This document shows positions 1-9,184 of a stretch of DNA of 64,000 bases, in pieces. Source of the stretch: Paulinella micropora (taxonomy: Eukaryota; Cercozoa; Imbricatea; Euglyphida; Paulinellidae); assembly GCA_019918135.1 (NCBI GenBank), contig WBZZ01006334.1, forward strand, positions 23,567-87,566. The letters are read 5' to 3'. A program made the translations under genes and the position numbers. The notes beneath the pieces are model-generated. The model did no database searches. It worked only from the letters and a program-made list of their open reading frames with translations, and was not told the origin of the DNA. Position 1 is the stretch's first letter. Each line of letters opens with the position of its first letter.

Positions 1-546
1 TGGACGTCATTGGCCCAGCGCCACGGTGCTCGAACGCAGTGGCGTTTCGCGGGTCGATCCTCGCTCGGCTTGGAGGCCTTGGCCAGGCTGGACTTCATCT
101 ATCCTGGGACGGCAGACAAACCAGGGGCAAAAAACACACGCCAAAATTAACACATGACAACACCCAACACGCACGAAAAAAGAAAAGACGAAGAATGCCA
201 CACACAAAAACCCAAAGAAAATCCCAGAGAAGGAAAAGACAAAACAGCACCACCAAAAAAACCATACACAAATCCAAAGAGATTTCACACACACATTACA
301 ACGACACGACGATACACACACGACGATACACACACGAAGATACACGACGATACACACACGAAGATACACGACGATACACACACGACGATACACACACACA
401 CGACGATACACACACACACACGCACAAGTCTCACACACGACGATACACACACACACGACGATAAACACACACGCAAAGACACACACACACACAGAGTTGC
501 GGCAGAGGGGGCCAATCCAGGGGGTGCACAATGAGCTCCCCTTTGC
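1..546. repeat. CA-rich simple-sequence block, no gene
   Basis: From about 240 to 500 the + strand is an imperfect array of CACACA with interspersed CGACGATACA units. Open frames across it translate only to low-complexity Thr/His or Cys/Val runs, so I do not call genes. The first 120 bases have normal composition and may be the end of a gene lying outside the window, but nothing recognisable is encoded. Confidence 0.75.
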
Positions 547-935
547 GCAAACCCAATGTTGGCAGCATTGGTTTTGCTCAATGGGCTGTAATCGAAGGGG
601 GGGCCTGCGATGCCGACATTGGGCAAACCCAATGTTGGCAGAATTGCGCAAACCCAATGTTGCCAACATTGGTTTTGCTCAATGGGCTGTAATCGAAGGG
701 GGGCCTGCGATGCCGACATCATTGGGCAAACCCAATGTTGGCGGAATTGGGTTCGCCCAATGGGCTGTCGAAGGGGAGAGGGGGCCGCACCTACATCAGT
801 GGGCAAACCCAATGTTGGCAGCATTGGGCAAACCCAATGTTGGCAGAATTGGGTTCGCCCAATGGGCTGTCGAAGGGGAGCTATGCCGACATCATTGGGC
901 AAACCCAATGCTGCCAACATTGGTTTTGCTCAATG
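547..935. repeat. Hairpin-forming minisatellite
   Basis: A core CAAACCCAATGTTGG recurs seven times, starting near 548, 623, 648, 726, 803, 828 and 900 (the last copy slightly degenerate). It is usually followed by a partly complementary arm such as ATTGGGTTCGCCCAATGG, so each unit can fold on itself. Units are separated by a variable spacer with GGGCTGT and GATGCCGACATC. Spacing is irregular (about 25 or 75 bp). Six frames give only repetitive peptides. Its role is unknown. Confidence 0.8.
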
Positions 936-1059
936 CTGCCAGCATCAGGCCCCCCCCTGCCCTCCCCCCCTCGCCACACACACACACAAACCGTCGCATC
1001 CCTCGCAAATCGATCTTGCATCTTTCTGCCCAGGGTACACCCCCCCCTCCTTCCTTTCC

Positions 1060-1614
1060 CAGTGTGTGTATGTGTGTGCGGGTTTCTCTTTTGGGCATTT
1101 GTGCGTATGTGTGTGTATGTGTGTGTGTATTTGCGTGTGTATATGTGCGTGCATTTGCGTGTGTGTATGTGTGTGTACGTTCTCATTTTGCATTTGTGTG
1201 TGTGTATGTGTGTGTACGTTCTCTTTTTGCATTTGAGTGTGTGTGTACGTGCGTGCGTGGGTTCTCTTTTTGTATTTGTGTGTGTGTGTATTTGTGTGTG
1301 TCTGTATGTGTGTATTTGCGTGTATTTGTGTATTTGTGTGTGTGTGTGTCTGTATGTGTGTATTTGTGTGTATGTGTGTTGTGTGTATTTGCGTGTGTGT
1401 TGTGTGTATTTGCGTGTGTCTGTGTGTTTGTGTGCATTTGCGTGTGTCTGTGTATTTGCGTGTGTTGTATGTGTTCTCGTTTGAATTGCAAGTATTTAGC
1501 AGCAACGGTTTTCTTTTCTGCATTTGCCCGAGTGTTTTTTGACTTGGTTGCTGCTAAATCTCATGATAAATCTGGTTTCTTTTTCAATTCGCTGCCCCTT
1601 TCCCTTTTTTCCTT

Positions 1615-1657
<43 letters not shown>

Positions 1658-1712
1658 CTCTCTCTCTCTCTGTCACTCTTTCACACTCTCTCTCTCCTTT
1701 TTCTAGCCAGTA
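1060..1712. repeat. TG-rich microsatellite then pyrimidine tract
   Basis: From 1060 to about 1480 the + strand is an imperfect TG/TGTATTTG array, the strand complement in character of the CA block at 240-500. From 1580 to 1710 it becomes a CT-rich tract ending TTTTTCTAG four bases before an ATG. The stretch 936-1060 is C-rich filler. No gene is supported. The final CT tract plus AG resembles a 3' splice site or a promoter-proximal element of the next gene. Confidence 0.7.
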
Positions 1713-3032
1713 ATGCAACGACGCCTAGCCATCTTTCCCAAGTTCTTCAAGCAAAACAAGACCCGCAGGGCCAGGGGCGAAGTTCTGGCTGGCGGCTCGG
1801 GTTCTCCGTCCACCAGCCTGGGGCAGTACAACGAGTTCGAAAGCCTGTGCGGCTTGTACGACGAATTCGACTCTATCCTGCCCTTCGTGCTGCGCGTCGC
1901 CTTCCCCGCAGCTTGGCACATGTCACCAAAAGAGGCCAGGCGCGACCTACAGCTCCAGCTGTACCGCACGATCGTGCGCGCGCTGCACCTGCTCACCAAC
2001 GTCCCGGCTGACCAGCTGGCGTTGCAGGTGACGTCGCCGGCCCGTGGCTCGCGCGCAAGTGTCTGGTACCTCTCGTGCTCGATCAACGTCAGCGTCCGCC
2101 AGCTCTACCAAGTGTACCTGTTCGCCTGCCACGCGCTGGCCCGTGGCGCCGCCGCCGATCTGTTGGAGACGTTTGCGCCTGGCACGTGTTTCAACTGGTT
2201 CGACGCGCTGGACGTGGCCCGGCTCCTGGACGAGGGCTACGTCCCGCCCTGGCCACCCAACACCGTCAACAAGGTGTTTGCCACCAGTCACCGCGGCCTG
2301 CAGTTTGTGGGCGACTACGTCACCGCGGTTGTGCACCCCCAGCCGTCCTGGCTACAACCCTCACAGGACGACATCATGCCGCGCCTCAACACCATCCACT
2401 GGACGTGCACTTTTCTAGAAACCTTTGGCCGCGTGACGGAGCCCTTGTCCGACAAGCACCTGGCGCTCTTTCGTGAACGCTACCACCTGCGCCTCGGCTC
2501 ACACTGTGACTGGTTCAAGGGCTTTGTACACCTGACCAGCCCGAGCTTCTGTGCCGCGCTAGCCGCCGAGTTTGAGTGTAGCCTGCGCTTCAGGGCGGCC
2601 AAGGCGTTCCGTCTGGATCTAGACCGTGTCTTGGTCACAGGCCCCAACCACGGCGGCAGCCGCGATTTCCTGGTGCTGGCCGCGGACGGGCTCTGGCTCT
2701 GGACGCTGCCAGATCACCCCGACCTCGAAATTCAAGGCCACTACGGCGCCGACTTGCTCAAGTCCCTGAAAAAGCTGCAGGACGGGCTCCCGCTCGGTGC
2801 GCCCAGCACCCCCCGTTTCCAGCGGGTGGCGGGCACAGAAGGCCTGCTGAAAGAAGTACGAGCGCTCGCGCACCGGCTCAACCCTTACTGCGCCGATGAG
2901 CGCGTGAACTGCGAACTCAGCTCTAGCGGCCTGGTCTCTTACAAGCTGTTCCGGCGTGCGTGCAGCCTGAGGGGTCGGCCGACGTTGGAGCCGGAAGCGG
3001 ACTGTGCCAACAAGCGCGCCAAGCACGCCTGA
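1713..3032 (+). CDS. Hypothetical protein, 439 aa
   Basis: An intact GC-rich frame begins at an ATG eight bases after a pyrimidine tract. The protein starts with a basic stretch (RRLAIFPKFFKQNKTRR) and is otherwise a mixed alpha/beta globular-looking sequence without signal peptide or membrane helix. It ends in a basic tail (NKRAKHA) that could be a nuclear localisation signal. Trp/Phe-rich segments such as TCFNWFDALD and HCDWFKGFVHL suggest a folded domain, but I recognise no family. The codon pattern matches the neighbouring host-type genes. Downstream, TTGTATTGTACAGCTGATAATTTAAAAA provides an AT-rich 3' end before the convergent gene at 3191. Confidence 0.7.
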   Translation: MQRRLAIFPKFFKQNKTRRARGEVLAGGSGSPSTSLGQYNEFESLCGLYDEFDSILPFVLRVAFPAAWHMSPKEARRDLQLQLYRTIVRALHLLTNVPADQLALQVTSPARGSRASVWYLSCSINVSVRQLYQVYLFACHALARGAAADLLETFAPGTCFNWFDALDVARLLDEGYVPPWPPNTVNKVFATSHRGLQFVGDYVTAVVHPQPSWLQPSQDDIMPRLNTIHWTCTFLETFGRVTEPLSDKHLALFRERYHLRLGSHCDWFKGFVHLTSPSFCAALAAEFECSLRFRAAKAFRLDLDRVLVTGPNHGGSRDFLVLAADGLWLWTLPDHPDLEIQGHYGADLLKSLKKLQDGLPLGAPSTPRFQRVAGTEGLLKEVRALAHRLNPYCADERVNCELSSSGLVSYKLFRRACSLRGRPTLEPEADCANKRAKHA

Positions 3033-3190
3033 TTTTTGTATTGTACAGCTGATAATTTAAAAAGAAATCTCACGCCACATACTTTAGTAAGAAAATACTA
3101 GCTGCTGCGTGATGAATGAGGCCGGCTAGCAAGGGGCTGGGTGTACGCCGGGAGGGTGCGAATTCGCACAGCTCGCGCAAAAACGGCTGC

Positions 3191-4186
3191 TCACTCGAAG
3201 GGGTGAAGGCCCAACTCGATTGACGCAGAAATCAACGCATAGCTTGCGCGATCCAACCTGTTCATAATCTCGGGGAGCAACTTTCTGTAATCGTCTTTAA
3301 TTTGCTTCAGGTAGAAAGCATTGGCGGTTAATTGTGTTTGCGTGTTAGGACCCAGAGTCCTACGCCCGATCTCGTAGGCATTCGCCGACGTGTCACTTGG
3401 CTCTGGGGTCTTATGGCCGAGCAAGAACATTGTATACCTATAGCCTCGGAAATCCACGAGCCCGCCGGGGAGGGGCAAATTTTTCAGGGCGAACATTCGC
3501 AAATCGGGATCAATGGTCTGTTGAACTTCATTGTAGCCCGGTAAGCATTTCTCGTCCAACGGCACAACCCTTCTTATTGCCGGTATTAGCAAATGCAACA
3601 ATCTCCGCCAAAAAGGTGCAGTAAAGCTTGTTCCATACAAATACAGGTGGTCCAGCTGCCCGGCGGGTGCCATGCGCAGATCGATGGCTAGCCTTTCGTC
3701 CCCGCCTAACTTTAACTCCTTGAAAAGTTGGTCGGACAAGCACAATAACTTCCAGAGATTAACAGCACGGATTCCGTATGTTACCACAACCTCGTGCTTC
3801 TCGAGTAATGCCTTCACTGCGTTTTCGTTCGCTCGTAAAAACACAACTAGGCCCTCGTCGCCGACTTTGTCTTCATCTCCGCTTGACAAAACCACTCTCA
3901 CCTCAACGGTTGTGTTAGCTGCCAGGGACAAACATCTCTCTGGCAGGCTGCCTTTCTGCACACAGGCTCTGATTTCAGCTGTTTCTAAAATGAGTTCCCA
4001 ACGACTAGGCCGAGCCCCGCCCTCAGGGCTGGCTTCTGGCTTGTCACGGCAGGAGCTGCCTGGTTGCTGGCCAACGCTTGGGGTTGTAGGAGTGTTTGTG
4101 CCAGCAGGGGCCGCATCTCCCGGCTCGGTTTGTTTACATCCTTCTTCTTTCGTCGTACCGCAGTTTCTGCACCGCTTTTTGGGCAT
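3191..4186 (-). CDS. Hypothetical protein with short N-terminal Cys cluster, 331 aa
   Basis: The frame starts MPKKRCRNCGTTKEEGC, a basic CxxC-type cluster that could bind zinc. A Pro/Ser/Thr-rich low-complexity linker follows (about residues 18-60), then a globular region of some 270 residues. That region has well-mixed hydrophobic strands (VEVRVVLSSG, GLVVFLRAN) and a helical C-terminus. No catalytic signature is evident and I do not recognise the family. It converges on the gene at 1713-3032 with 158 bp between the stops. Base composition is lower in GC than in its neighbours, which might indicate a different origin, but the evidence is weak. Confidence 0.65.
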   Translation of the reverse strand: MPKKRCRNCGTTKEEGCKQTEPGDAAPAGTNTPTTPSVGQQPGSSCRDKPEASPEGGARPSRWELILETAEIRACVQKGSLPERCLSLAANTTVEVRVVLSSGDEDKVGDEGLVVFLRANENAVKALLEKHEVVVTYGIRAVNLWKLLCLSDQLFKELKLGGDERLAIDLRMAPAGQLDHLYLYGTSFTAPFWRRLLHLLIPAIRRVVPLDEKCLPGYNEVQQTIDPDLRMFALKNLPLPGGLVDFRGYRYTMFLLGHKTPEPSDTSANAYEIGRRTLGPNTQTQLTANAFYLKQIKDDYRKLLPEIMNRLDRASYALISASIELGLHPFE

Positions 4187-4711
4187 GGGCTATCTTTCTC
4201 TTGTTACTAACTTTGCGGCTGGCAGAGAAGAATCTTTCTTTTTCGAGGTGCTACGGCGGCACCCCCCCACACCTCAAAAAAAAGGTCCAAGAAACCAATG
4301 CGCGCCCGTGCAGTTTGCACAAAAAAAAACGAAAAAGCTCTTGGGGGCCAACGCCGGCGGGCGGGGGGAGATGGCGCTTGGGCCCCCTCCCTCGATTAAG
4401 CCTTTTTCGATCTGAGAGCCAAAGTTTGGGGAGATGTGATTTCTGTCATTTTTCCCCCGCCGTCTTTTCCCTAAATTTTTTATCTTAATTAATGAGACAT
4501 CTCTGGGAAAGGTTGGCCAGGCGTCCAGCGCAGGGGGCAACTGGCGCAGCCAACAGCACAGAGCTTCAGGCCAGCCCGCAACCCGCGAGCTGCGACTCAG
4601 TGCCACGAGAAGCCAAGACCAGAGAGAAGAAAGGCGATAGTCTGGCGAAGCCAGTTTTAGCTTATGCGCCGTTCTGGACCAAGTCTGCCAGGGAGATGGC
4701 TAGGCAACATT
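4187..4711. other. Intergenic region holding one copy of a dispersed repeat
   Basis: These 525 bases separate two leftward genes. They contain the dispersed repeat at 4270-4370 and A/T- and G-rich homopolymers. One short rightward frame (from 4492) has no recognisable content and overlaps the end of the F-box gene, so it is not called. Confidence 0.6.
4270..4370 (+). repeat. Dispersed intergenic repeat, copy 1
   Basis: The order of blocks is a C-run, an A-run, AAGGTCCAA, CCGTGCAGTTTG, a second long A-run, GAAAAAGCTCT and CAACGCCGGCGGGCGG. The same blocks in the same order and orientation occur at 6826-6940. A-run lengths differ between copies, as expected for slippage. Function unknown. Confidence 0.7.
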
Positions 4712-6166
4712 CTAGCTGAAGGCAGCGGCTTGGCTCTGACTGTCTGGCCCGTTCTTCAGAAAGCATGTGAAGAAGTCGCTGCCTGAATTGCAAAAAAATT
4801 CTGGATCATAGATAAATTTTTCTTTTATTTGTTTGCAAAAATCAGTCTCCAAGCAGCTGTGACGCCGATCTTGCCATAAACCAGTCACGCTCTTTTGGCT
4901 AAAGGTGTCTACCAGGCCAGCGCTTGTTAAAACTGGATGTAGATTTTGTTGCAACCAGGACTTCAAATTACGCCAGATTCTATCGTCAAACCTATGGTGG
5001 TCTAGGATCAGGGTCTGCAGGTGAGGAAACTTTAGCAGCAGAGGTGGTTCTTGGAAGCCTACATTTACGCCATCCTCTTGTCCATGCAACGACAGCAGCC
5101 GCAAATCCCGCAAGCGTAAACCGGCCAGCACCAGTAGCTCATCTCCCGGAATTTCTAGCTCCAGCGCTTGTAGCTTGAGATCAGCCGGGAAATGAGCCAG
5201 TAACAACGTGCAGCCTGGAGCTAGCACCCTTAACTGCCTGAGCTGAGCGGCGTCGCTCAGGAGCGTGACATCGCCCAGCTCTGCTTCGCCGTGCAGGCAA
5301 TAGTCCAGGTGCAGGAGTCGCAGCCGCTCGCAGTTCAGGTGCTGGAGCACATCGAAGTTGAGGTGCCGAAACCCCCGCAGCCTCAGAGCTCTCAGCCGTA
5401 GTTTTTGTAGGCTGGGACAGTCCTGGAGGTCGTGGCTGCTCAGGGCGGGTTCGCGCTTGGTGTCTTCTGTGAGGCCCAGCTCTTCCAGCGCAGTCAGCCG
5501 CTGCAGCACGCGCTCCAGCGTGGCTGCGTCTAGACGGCAGTTTTCGAGTGACAGCCTTTTCAACCCGGATGGCATTCTGGTCAAATCACTAGCTAGTTTG
5601 GAGCGCAGTTTCTGATCGAATGATGCGACGTATCGGTCCATCTCGAAGCTATGAAAGGACACGCTCAGCTCACGCAGCGTCGGTAGGAGAGGGAGCCCTG
5701 TCGTGCCTTCTGTGTACCAGTGAGCGCTGCCTAGGCAGCCTCGGTAGTGCAGCGACTGAACTTCGGCGGGCCAGCCGATAACACGTGTATAGTAATGATC
5801 AACGACGAGCAGGTCGGCGCGCACGCCGCGTAGGTCTGGGCGAGATTTCGAGAAGTCTAGGCGTGTGAGATCGAGTTGCTTGAAGTGCAGCCCCTCCACC
5901 AACTTGGCATCATCTGGCAAACGGCAAGAAGAGAACGTCACTCTCGCTTTTGCCCACACGGGCCTCCAACGCCGGAGCATATCGACGACGCTTTTGCCAA
6001 AGAAATCCAGACTCTCGGTGAATTCTAAGCGGGACCAGACGTCGCTGTTGGTACAAAACAGTTCACACAGAGAACGAGAAACAGACGCCACGCGCAGAGC
6101 GTCTGGGAGCTTGAGACAACTGAGCACGCAGGGCCATAGATCTGCCGGCAGCGTCTCTAGCCGCGC
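4712..6166 (-). CDS. F-box and leucine-rich-repeat protein
   Basis: The N-terminus reads LPADLWPCVLSCLKLPDALR followed by VASVSRSLCELF, a good F-box (the Skp1-binding module of SCF ubiquitin ligases). About 12 irregular leucine-rich repeats follow (patterns such as LKRLSLENCRLDAATLERVL and LQKLRLRALRLRGF), which would bind a substrate. By family knowledge such proteins redirect host ubiquitination, and they are common in giant viruses. The frame has no ATG: it is open up to an in-frame stop at 6167-6169, and the first usable codon is a GTG at 6127 that would cut the F-box. The bases just upstream (T-rich tract, CCTTAG) look like a 3' splice site, with TGCTAAC as a possible branch point. A short 5' exon is therefore plausible; I could not place it securely. 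Confidence 0.75.
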   Translation of the reverse strand, partial: ARLETLPADLWPCVLSCLKLPDALRVASVSRSLCELFCTNSDVWSRLEFTESLDFFGKSVVDMLRRWRPVWAKARVTFSSCRLPDDAKLVEGLHFKQLDLTRLDFSKSRPDLRGVRADLLVVDHYYTRVIGWPAEVQSLHYRGCLGSAHWYTEGTTGLPLLPTLRELSVSFHSFEMDRYVASFDQKLRSKLASDLTRMPSGLKRLSLENCRLDAATLERVLQRLTALEELGLTEDTKREPALSSHDLQDCPSLQKLRLRALRLRGFRHLNFDVLQHLNCERLRLLHLDYCLHGEAELGDVTLLSDAAQLRQLRVLAPGCTLLLAHFPADLKLQALELEIPGDELLVLAGLRLRDLRLLSLHGQEDGVNVGFQEPPLLLKFPHLQTLILDHHRFDDRIWRNLKSWLQQNLHPVLTSAGLVDTFSQKSVTGLWQDRRHSCLETDFCKQIKEKFIYDPEFFCNSGSDFFTCFLKNGPDSQSQAAAFS

Positions 6167-6169
6167 CTA

Positions 6170-7260
6170 AGGCCAGGACGACAGGTGCCGAAAAAAAAGA
6201 GCCAGCAAACAAACAAACAAAAAAAGAAACGAGTTAGCAACAGCAGGCCAAGACCTTGGGGGTTTCGCTGGGCGCTGCTGTGGGTGGCCTGCGAAAAAAA
6301 AGACATTCCAGCCTGGAAGAGCGAGCGCAAGCATCATCACGCAGACAAAAATCAAAAGGAAATCAGGCACGAGAAGCGGGGATAGCGAGAAAAGAAAGAG
6401 GCAAAAAGAGGATAGCACGTGTACTTGGTGGTCTCTGGTGCGCCGGTACGGCGCTTTTTGGCGGCCGGGGGGCCGGCTGTCGGGCTCTCGTCACTCATAG
6501 CCGTGCCGCCCCACCTCCCCAAAAAAAACAAACAACAACAGAAAATCCTACATCATTCTCCTTATGTTTTAAATACTGGCACTACCGAAAGAGACTCCAA
6601 GAAAGAAACCAAAAAGTAAAAACAAAACAAAACAAAGCCCGGCCAACTTTTTTTTGAAGGCAGTGGGAAGAAGAAAGGGAAGGGGGCGCGGGGCCGGCCC
6701 CTCCCCTTTGCCTAGTAACTCTTGCAGGCCGTTCGTTTCTTTTTTTCTTTGCTTTCTTTTCTTTTTCTCTCTCTCTCTCTCTTTCTCTCAGCCCAAAACA
6801 AAGCCTGGTACCCCCCCCCCCTCTCACCCCCAAAGAAAAAGGTCCAACAAAGCCGTTCCCTCCAACCCGTGCAGTTTGGAAAAAAAAGAAAAAGAAAAAA
6901 AAAAGAAAAGCTCTGTGTCAACGCCGGCGGGCGGGAGGAAAGCGTTGCGGCGGCGCGGAGCTGTTGGCCCCCCCCCCCCCTCTCGTTTCTTGCGACCCAA
7001 AGGCCCCCCCCTCCATTTCTTTGCAAAGCCTTTTTTTCTTTGGCGGTAAAAAGTTGTGGGGGGGGGCCGGCCGAATACGGAAAGGGTAGGGGGGGGGCCG
7101 GCCCTCTTTTCGGCTGCGAAACAAAAGGGGGCGGCTTTTTTCTTTTTTTGTTTCTGCCAGGCAGAAATCCTCGGGCCTCACACCCCCTTCCCCCTTGTCG
7201 CTCAGAATTTTCTGCCCTTGCGGCGGATCCTGTTCATTTCACCACGCTAACGGGAGGGGG
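6170..7260. other. 1.1-kb homopolymer-rich intergenic region
   Basis: This region lies between the divergent F-box and EsV-1-7 genes and must contain both promoters. It is built of long C, G, A and T runs (for example near 6810, 6970 and 7060-7100), a CT microsatellite at 6760-6790 and the second copy of the dispersed repeat. Open frames across it encode only low-complexity Pro/Lys/Phe peptides and are rejected. Confidence 0.65.
6826..6940 (+). repeat. Dispersed intergenic repeat, copy 2
   Basis: Same block order as the copy at 4270-4370: AAGGTCCAA, CCGTGCAGTTTG, a long A-rich run, GAAAAGCTCT and CAACGCCGGCGGGCGG. The non-homopolymer blocks are nearly identical and only the runs vary. Confidence 0.7.
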
Positions 7261-9123
7261 ATGGCATGCGAACCCAAGGCATTTCGTGTCTTTGTGAGCA
7301 AGTACGGGGACCGCGACGCCGTTGCCGCGTTCGCAAACGACGTGGAGCTGCGCGTCTTCGGCCGGACAATTGTCCTCCGGACACCCGCAGGCGAAGTCGC
7401 GCCGGCCTGCGAGCACTGCTTCACTCGCTGCGGCCGCTGTCGCGAGGCCGTGGCCGCGACAGTGCTGTGCGCCAGCCACACCCGCCGGCTGCAGAAGAAG
7501 CGCCGCCGTCAAAGGGAAAAAAGGAAGACCAAAAGACAGAAACTGAACGAAGTCGTGGCGCTGCCAGAGGTTGGCGAGGTTGTCGACCACCAACAAAACG
7601 GGCGAGCTTATCAGTTGAAGGTAAGTGCAGGTGGCGCCCTTTTCAGTCGAGCAAGCAAAGATCCGCTGGGTTGGACATACTGGCACTTTGCGTGCTTCAG
7701 TTGTTGGCAAGAAGAGACTGTTATTTGCGCAGGCAGACACTGGACAGAAGACGGGCAGCGACGGTTCAAGCTCTGTGCGAAGCATGCTCGGGTTGTTGAT
7801 TGCTTCAAGGGGCAGAACCTCTGCGAGGACTGTCCAGCTGGCAGTAAGAAAGAGGCCTCCTTTGCGGATGAGAGAGGCCGAAGAAAAAGGCTATGCGCTG
7901 AGCATGCTCGCACGAGGGGTTCTTACGTTGTGCTCAATGCTTGTACAGCCTGCCCTGCTGAGGCAAAAAAGCAAGCTAGCTTTCCGGACGAAAAGGGGCA
8001 GGCAAACAAACTGTGTAGCGTTCATGCAAGACAGATTGGGGTATCGCATGTGCGAAACCCTTGCAAAGCGTGCCCCGCCGAGTCGAAGAAAGAAGCTCAC
8101 TTTGCAGACGAGCGCGGGCGCGCCAGACAGCTCTGCAGCGAGCACGCGCAAGCCTTCGAATGTCACGAGGTGCTGACCCCTTGCGAGGACTGCCCAGCTA
8201 GTAGTAAAAGACAGGCTAACTTTCCAGATGAGCAGGGGCGCCTCAAAAAGCTCTGCAGTGAGCATGCGAAACTCAGAGGGTGCCACCAGGTGCTTAGGCC
8301 CTGCGAGGACTGTCCGGTTAGCAGTAAGAAAGAGGCCGCCTTTCCAGATGAGCACGGGAGGGCCGGCAAGCTCTGCAGTGCCCATGCGAAACTCAGAGGG
8401 TGCCACCGAGTGCTTAGGCCCTGCGAGGACTGTCCAGCTAGCAGTAAGAAGGATGCCACCTTTCCAGATGAGCAGGGGCGCAAGAACCGCTTGTGCGCGG
8501 AGCATGCCCGATCGAGAGGGTGCCACATGCCTTCAAAGCCCTGCAAGGATTGTCCGGCGGAGTCCAAAACATATGCTACTTTTGCGGATGAACATGGGCG
8601 CAAAGACCGCCTGTGCGCCGAGCATGCGTTCGAGCGAGGTTTGATTCCTAAGCCGGCCGCAGGGTGCTCGATCGCGGCGTGCAGGCTGTGGGACAGGCTG
8701 GAGCAAACGCTTGGCTGGAAAATCCAGCATAGGCACTTCATCAATGGCGCTGATGTGCCACAAGGAAAAGAAGCAAACGTTCCCGGCACGAGGCTGCTGT
8801 TGGACGGCTACGACGCGGTCAGGAATTGCGTGTATGAGTTCCACGGCAACGCGTACCACGGCTTCCCGCCCGGACATCCAAAGTACGCCGAGGGCCGGTC
8901 GCGAGTTAGCGGGCGCGATAATCGAGATTTGTACAAGGAGACGATGGCCCGCATGTACTTCATCCGCACATGCATGCCGGGCGGCTGCCGCGTGTTTTAC
9001 GCGTGGGAGCACGAGTACGCCATGATTAAGGACAAGCCGTTTGCTTCTGCGGCGTCGATATTGCACGAGCTGCCACCAGGAGAGGATTATGATCAGGAAG
9101 AGTCGGAATCGGAGGAAGAGTAG
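7261..9123 (+). CDS. EsV-1-7-type zinc-repeat protein with C-terminal VSR-like endonuclease domain, 620 aa
   Basis: After an N-terminal part with a Cys cluster (CEHCFTRCGRC) and a Lys/Arg-rich stretch, the middle of the protein consists of seven near-identical 36-residue units from about 7819 to 8640. Their pattern is CxxCPxxSKxxAxFxDExGR, then LCxxHAxxRG, matching the Cys/His spacing of EsV-1-7 repeats known from brown algae and their viruses. The C-terminal ~150 residues contain LLLDGYDAVRNCVYEFHGNA and YHGFPPGHPKY. I match this to the VSR-like nuclease family of giant viruses, in which an acidic residue is followed by EFHG.YWHG; here Tyr-His-Gly replaces Trp-His-Gly. I chose the ATG at 7261 because upstream in-frame codons are not start codons of normal type. 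The repeats are also tandem at DNA level and could expand or contract. Likely roles are DNA cleavage or repair; this is inference. Confidence 0.75.
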   Translation: MACEPKAFRVFVSKYGDRDAVAAFANDVELRVFGRTIVLRTPAGEVAPACEHCFTRCGRCREAVAATVLCASHTRRLQKKRRRQREKRKTKRQKLNEVVALPEVGEVVDHQQNGRAYQLKVSAGGALFSRASKDPLGWTYWHFACFSCWQEETVICAGRHWTEDGQRRFKLCAKHARVVDCFKGQNLCEDCPAGSKKEASFADERGRRKRLCAEHARTRGSYVVLNACTACPAEAKKQASFPDEKGQANKLCSVHARQIGVSHVRNPCKACPAESKKEAHFADERGRARQLCSEHAQAFECHEVLTPCEDCPASSKRQANFPDEQGRLKKLCSEHAKLRGCHQVLRPCEDCPVSSKKEAAFPDEHGRAGKLCSAHAKLRGCHRVLRPCEDCPASSKKDATFPDEQGRKNRLCAEHARSRGCHMPSKPCKDCPAESKTYATFADEHGRKDRLCAEHAFERGLIPKPAAGCSIAACRLWDRLEQTLGWKIQHRHFINGADVPQGKEANVPGTRLLLDGYDAVRNCVYEFHGNAYHGFPPGHPKYAEGRSRVSGRDNRDLYKETMARMYFIRTCMPGGCRVFYAWEHEYAMIKDKPFASAASILHELPPGEDYDQEESESEEE

Positions 9124-9184
9124 ACGACACGGTCCGGAAGCGGCCAAAAAATATAATAAACTTTAAAACGATCTCATTGTTTTT

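Noticed and set aside
497-2011. Long rightward open frame through the repeats
   Set aside because: It translates microsatellite and CT tract into Cys/Val and Ser/Leu runs and then overlaps the real gene at 1713 in another frame.
6167-7297. Several frames across the homopolymer-rich region on both strands
   Set aside because: Products are poly-Pro, poly-Lys and poly-Phe runs from C-, A- and T-tracts.
7615-7640. Donor-like GTAAGTGCAG in the EsV-1-7 gene as an intron start
   Set aside because: The frame is open and protein-like straight through it; no matching acceptor improves the protein.
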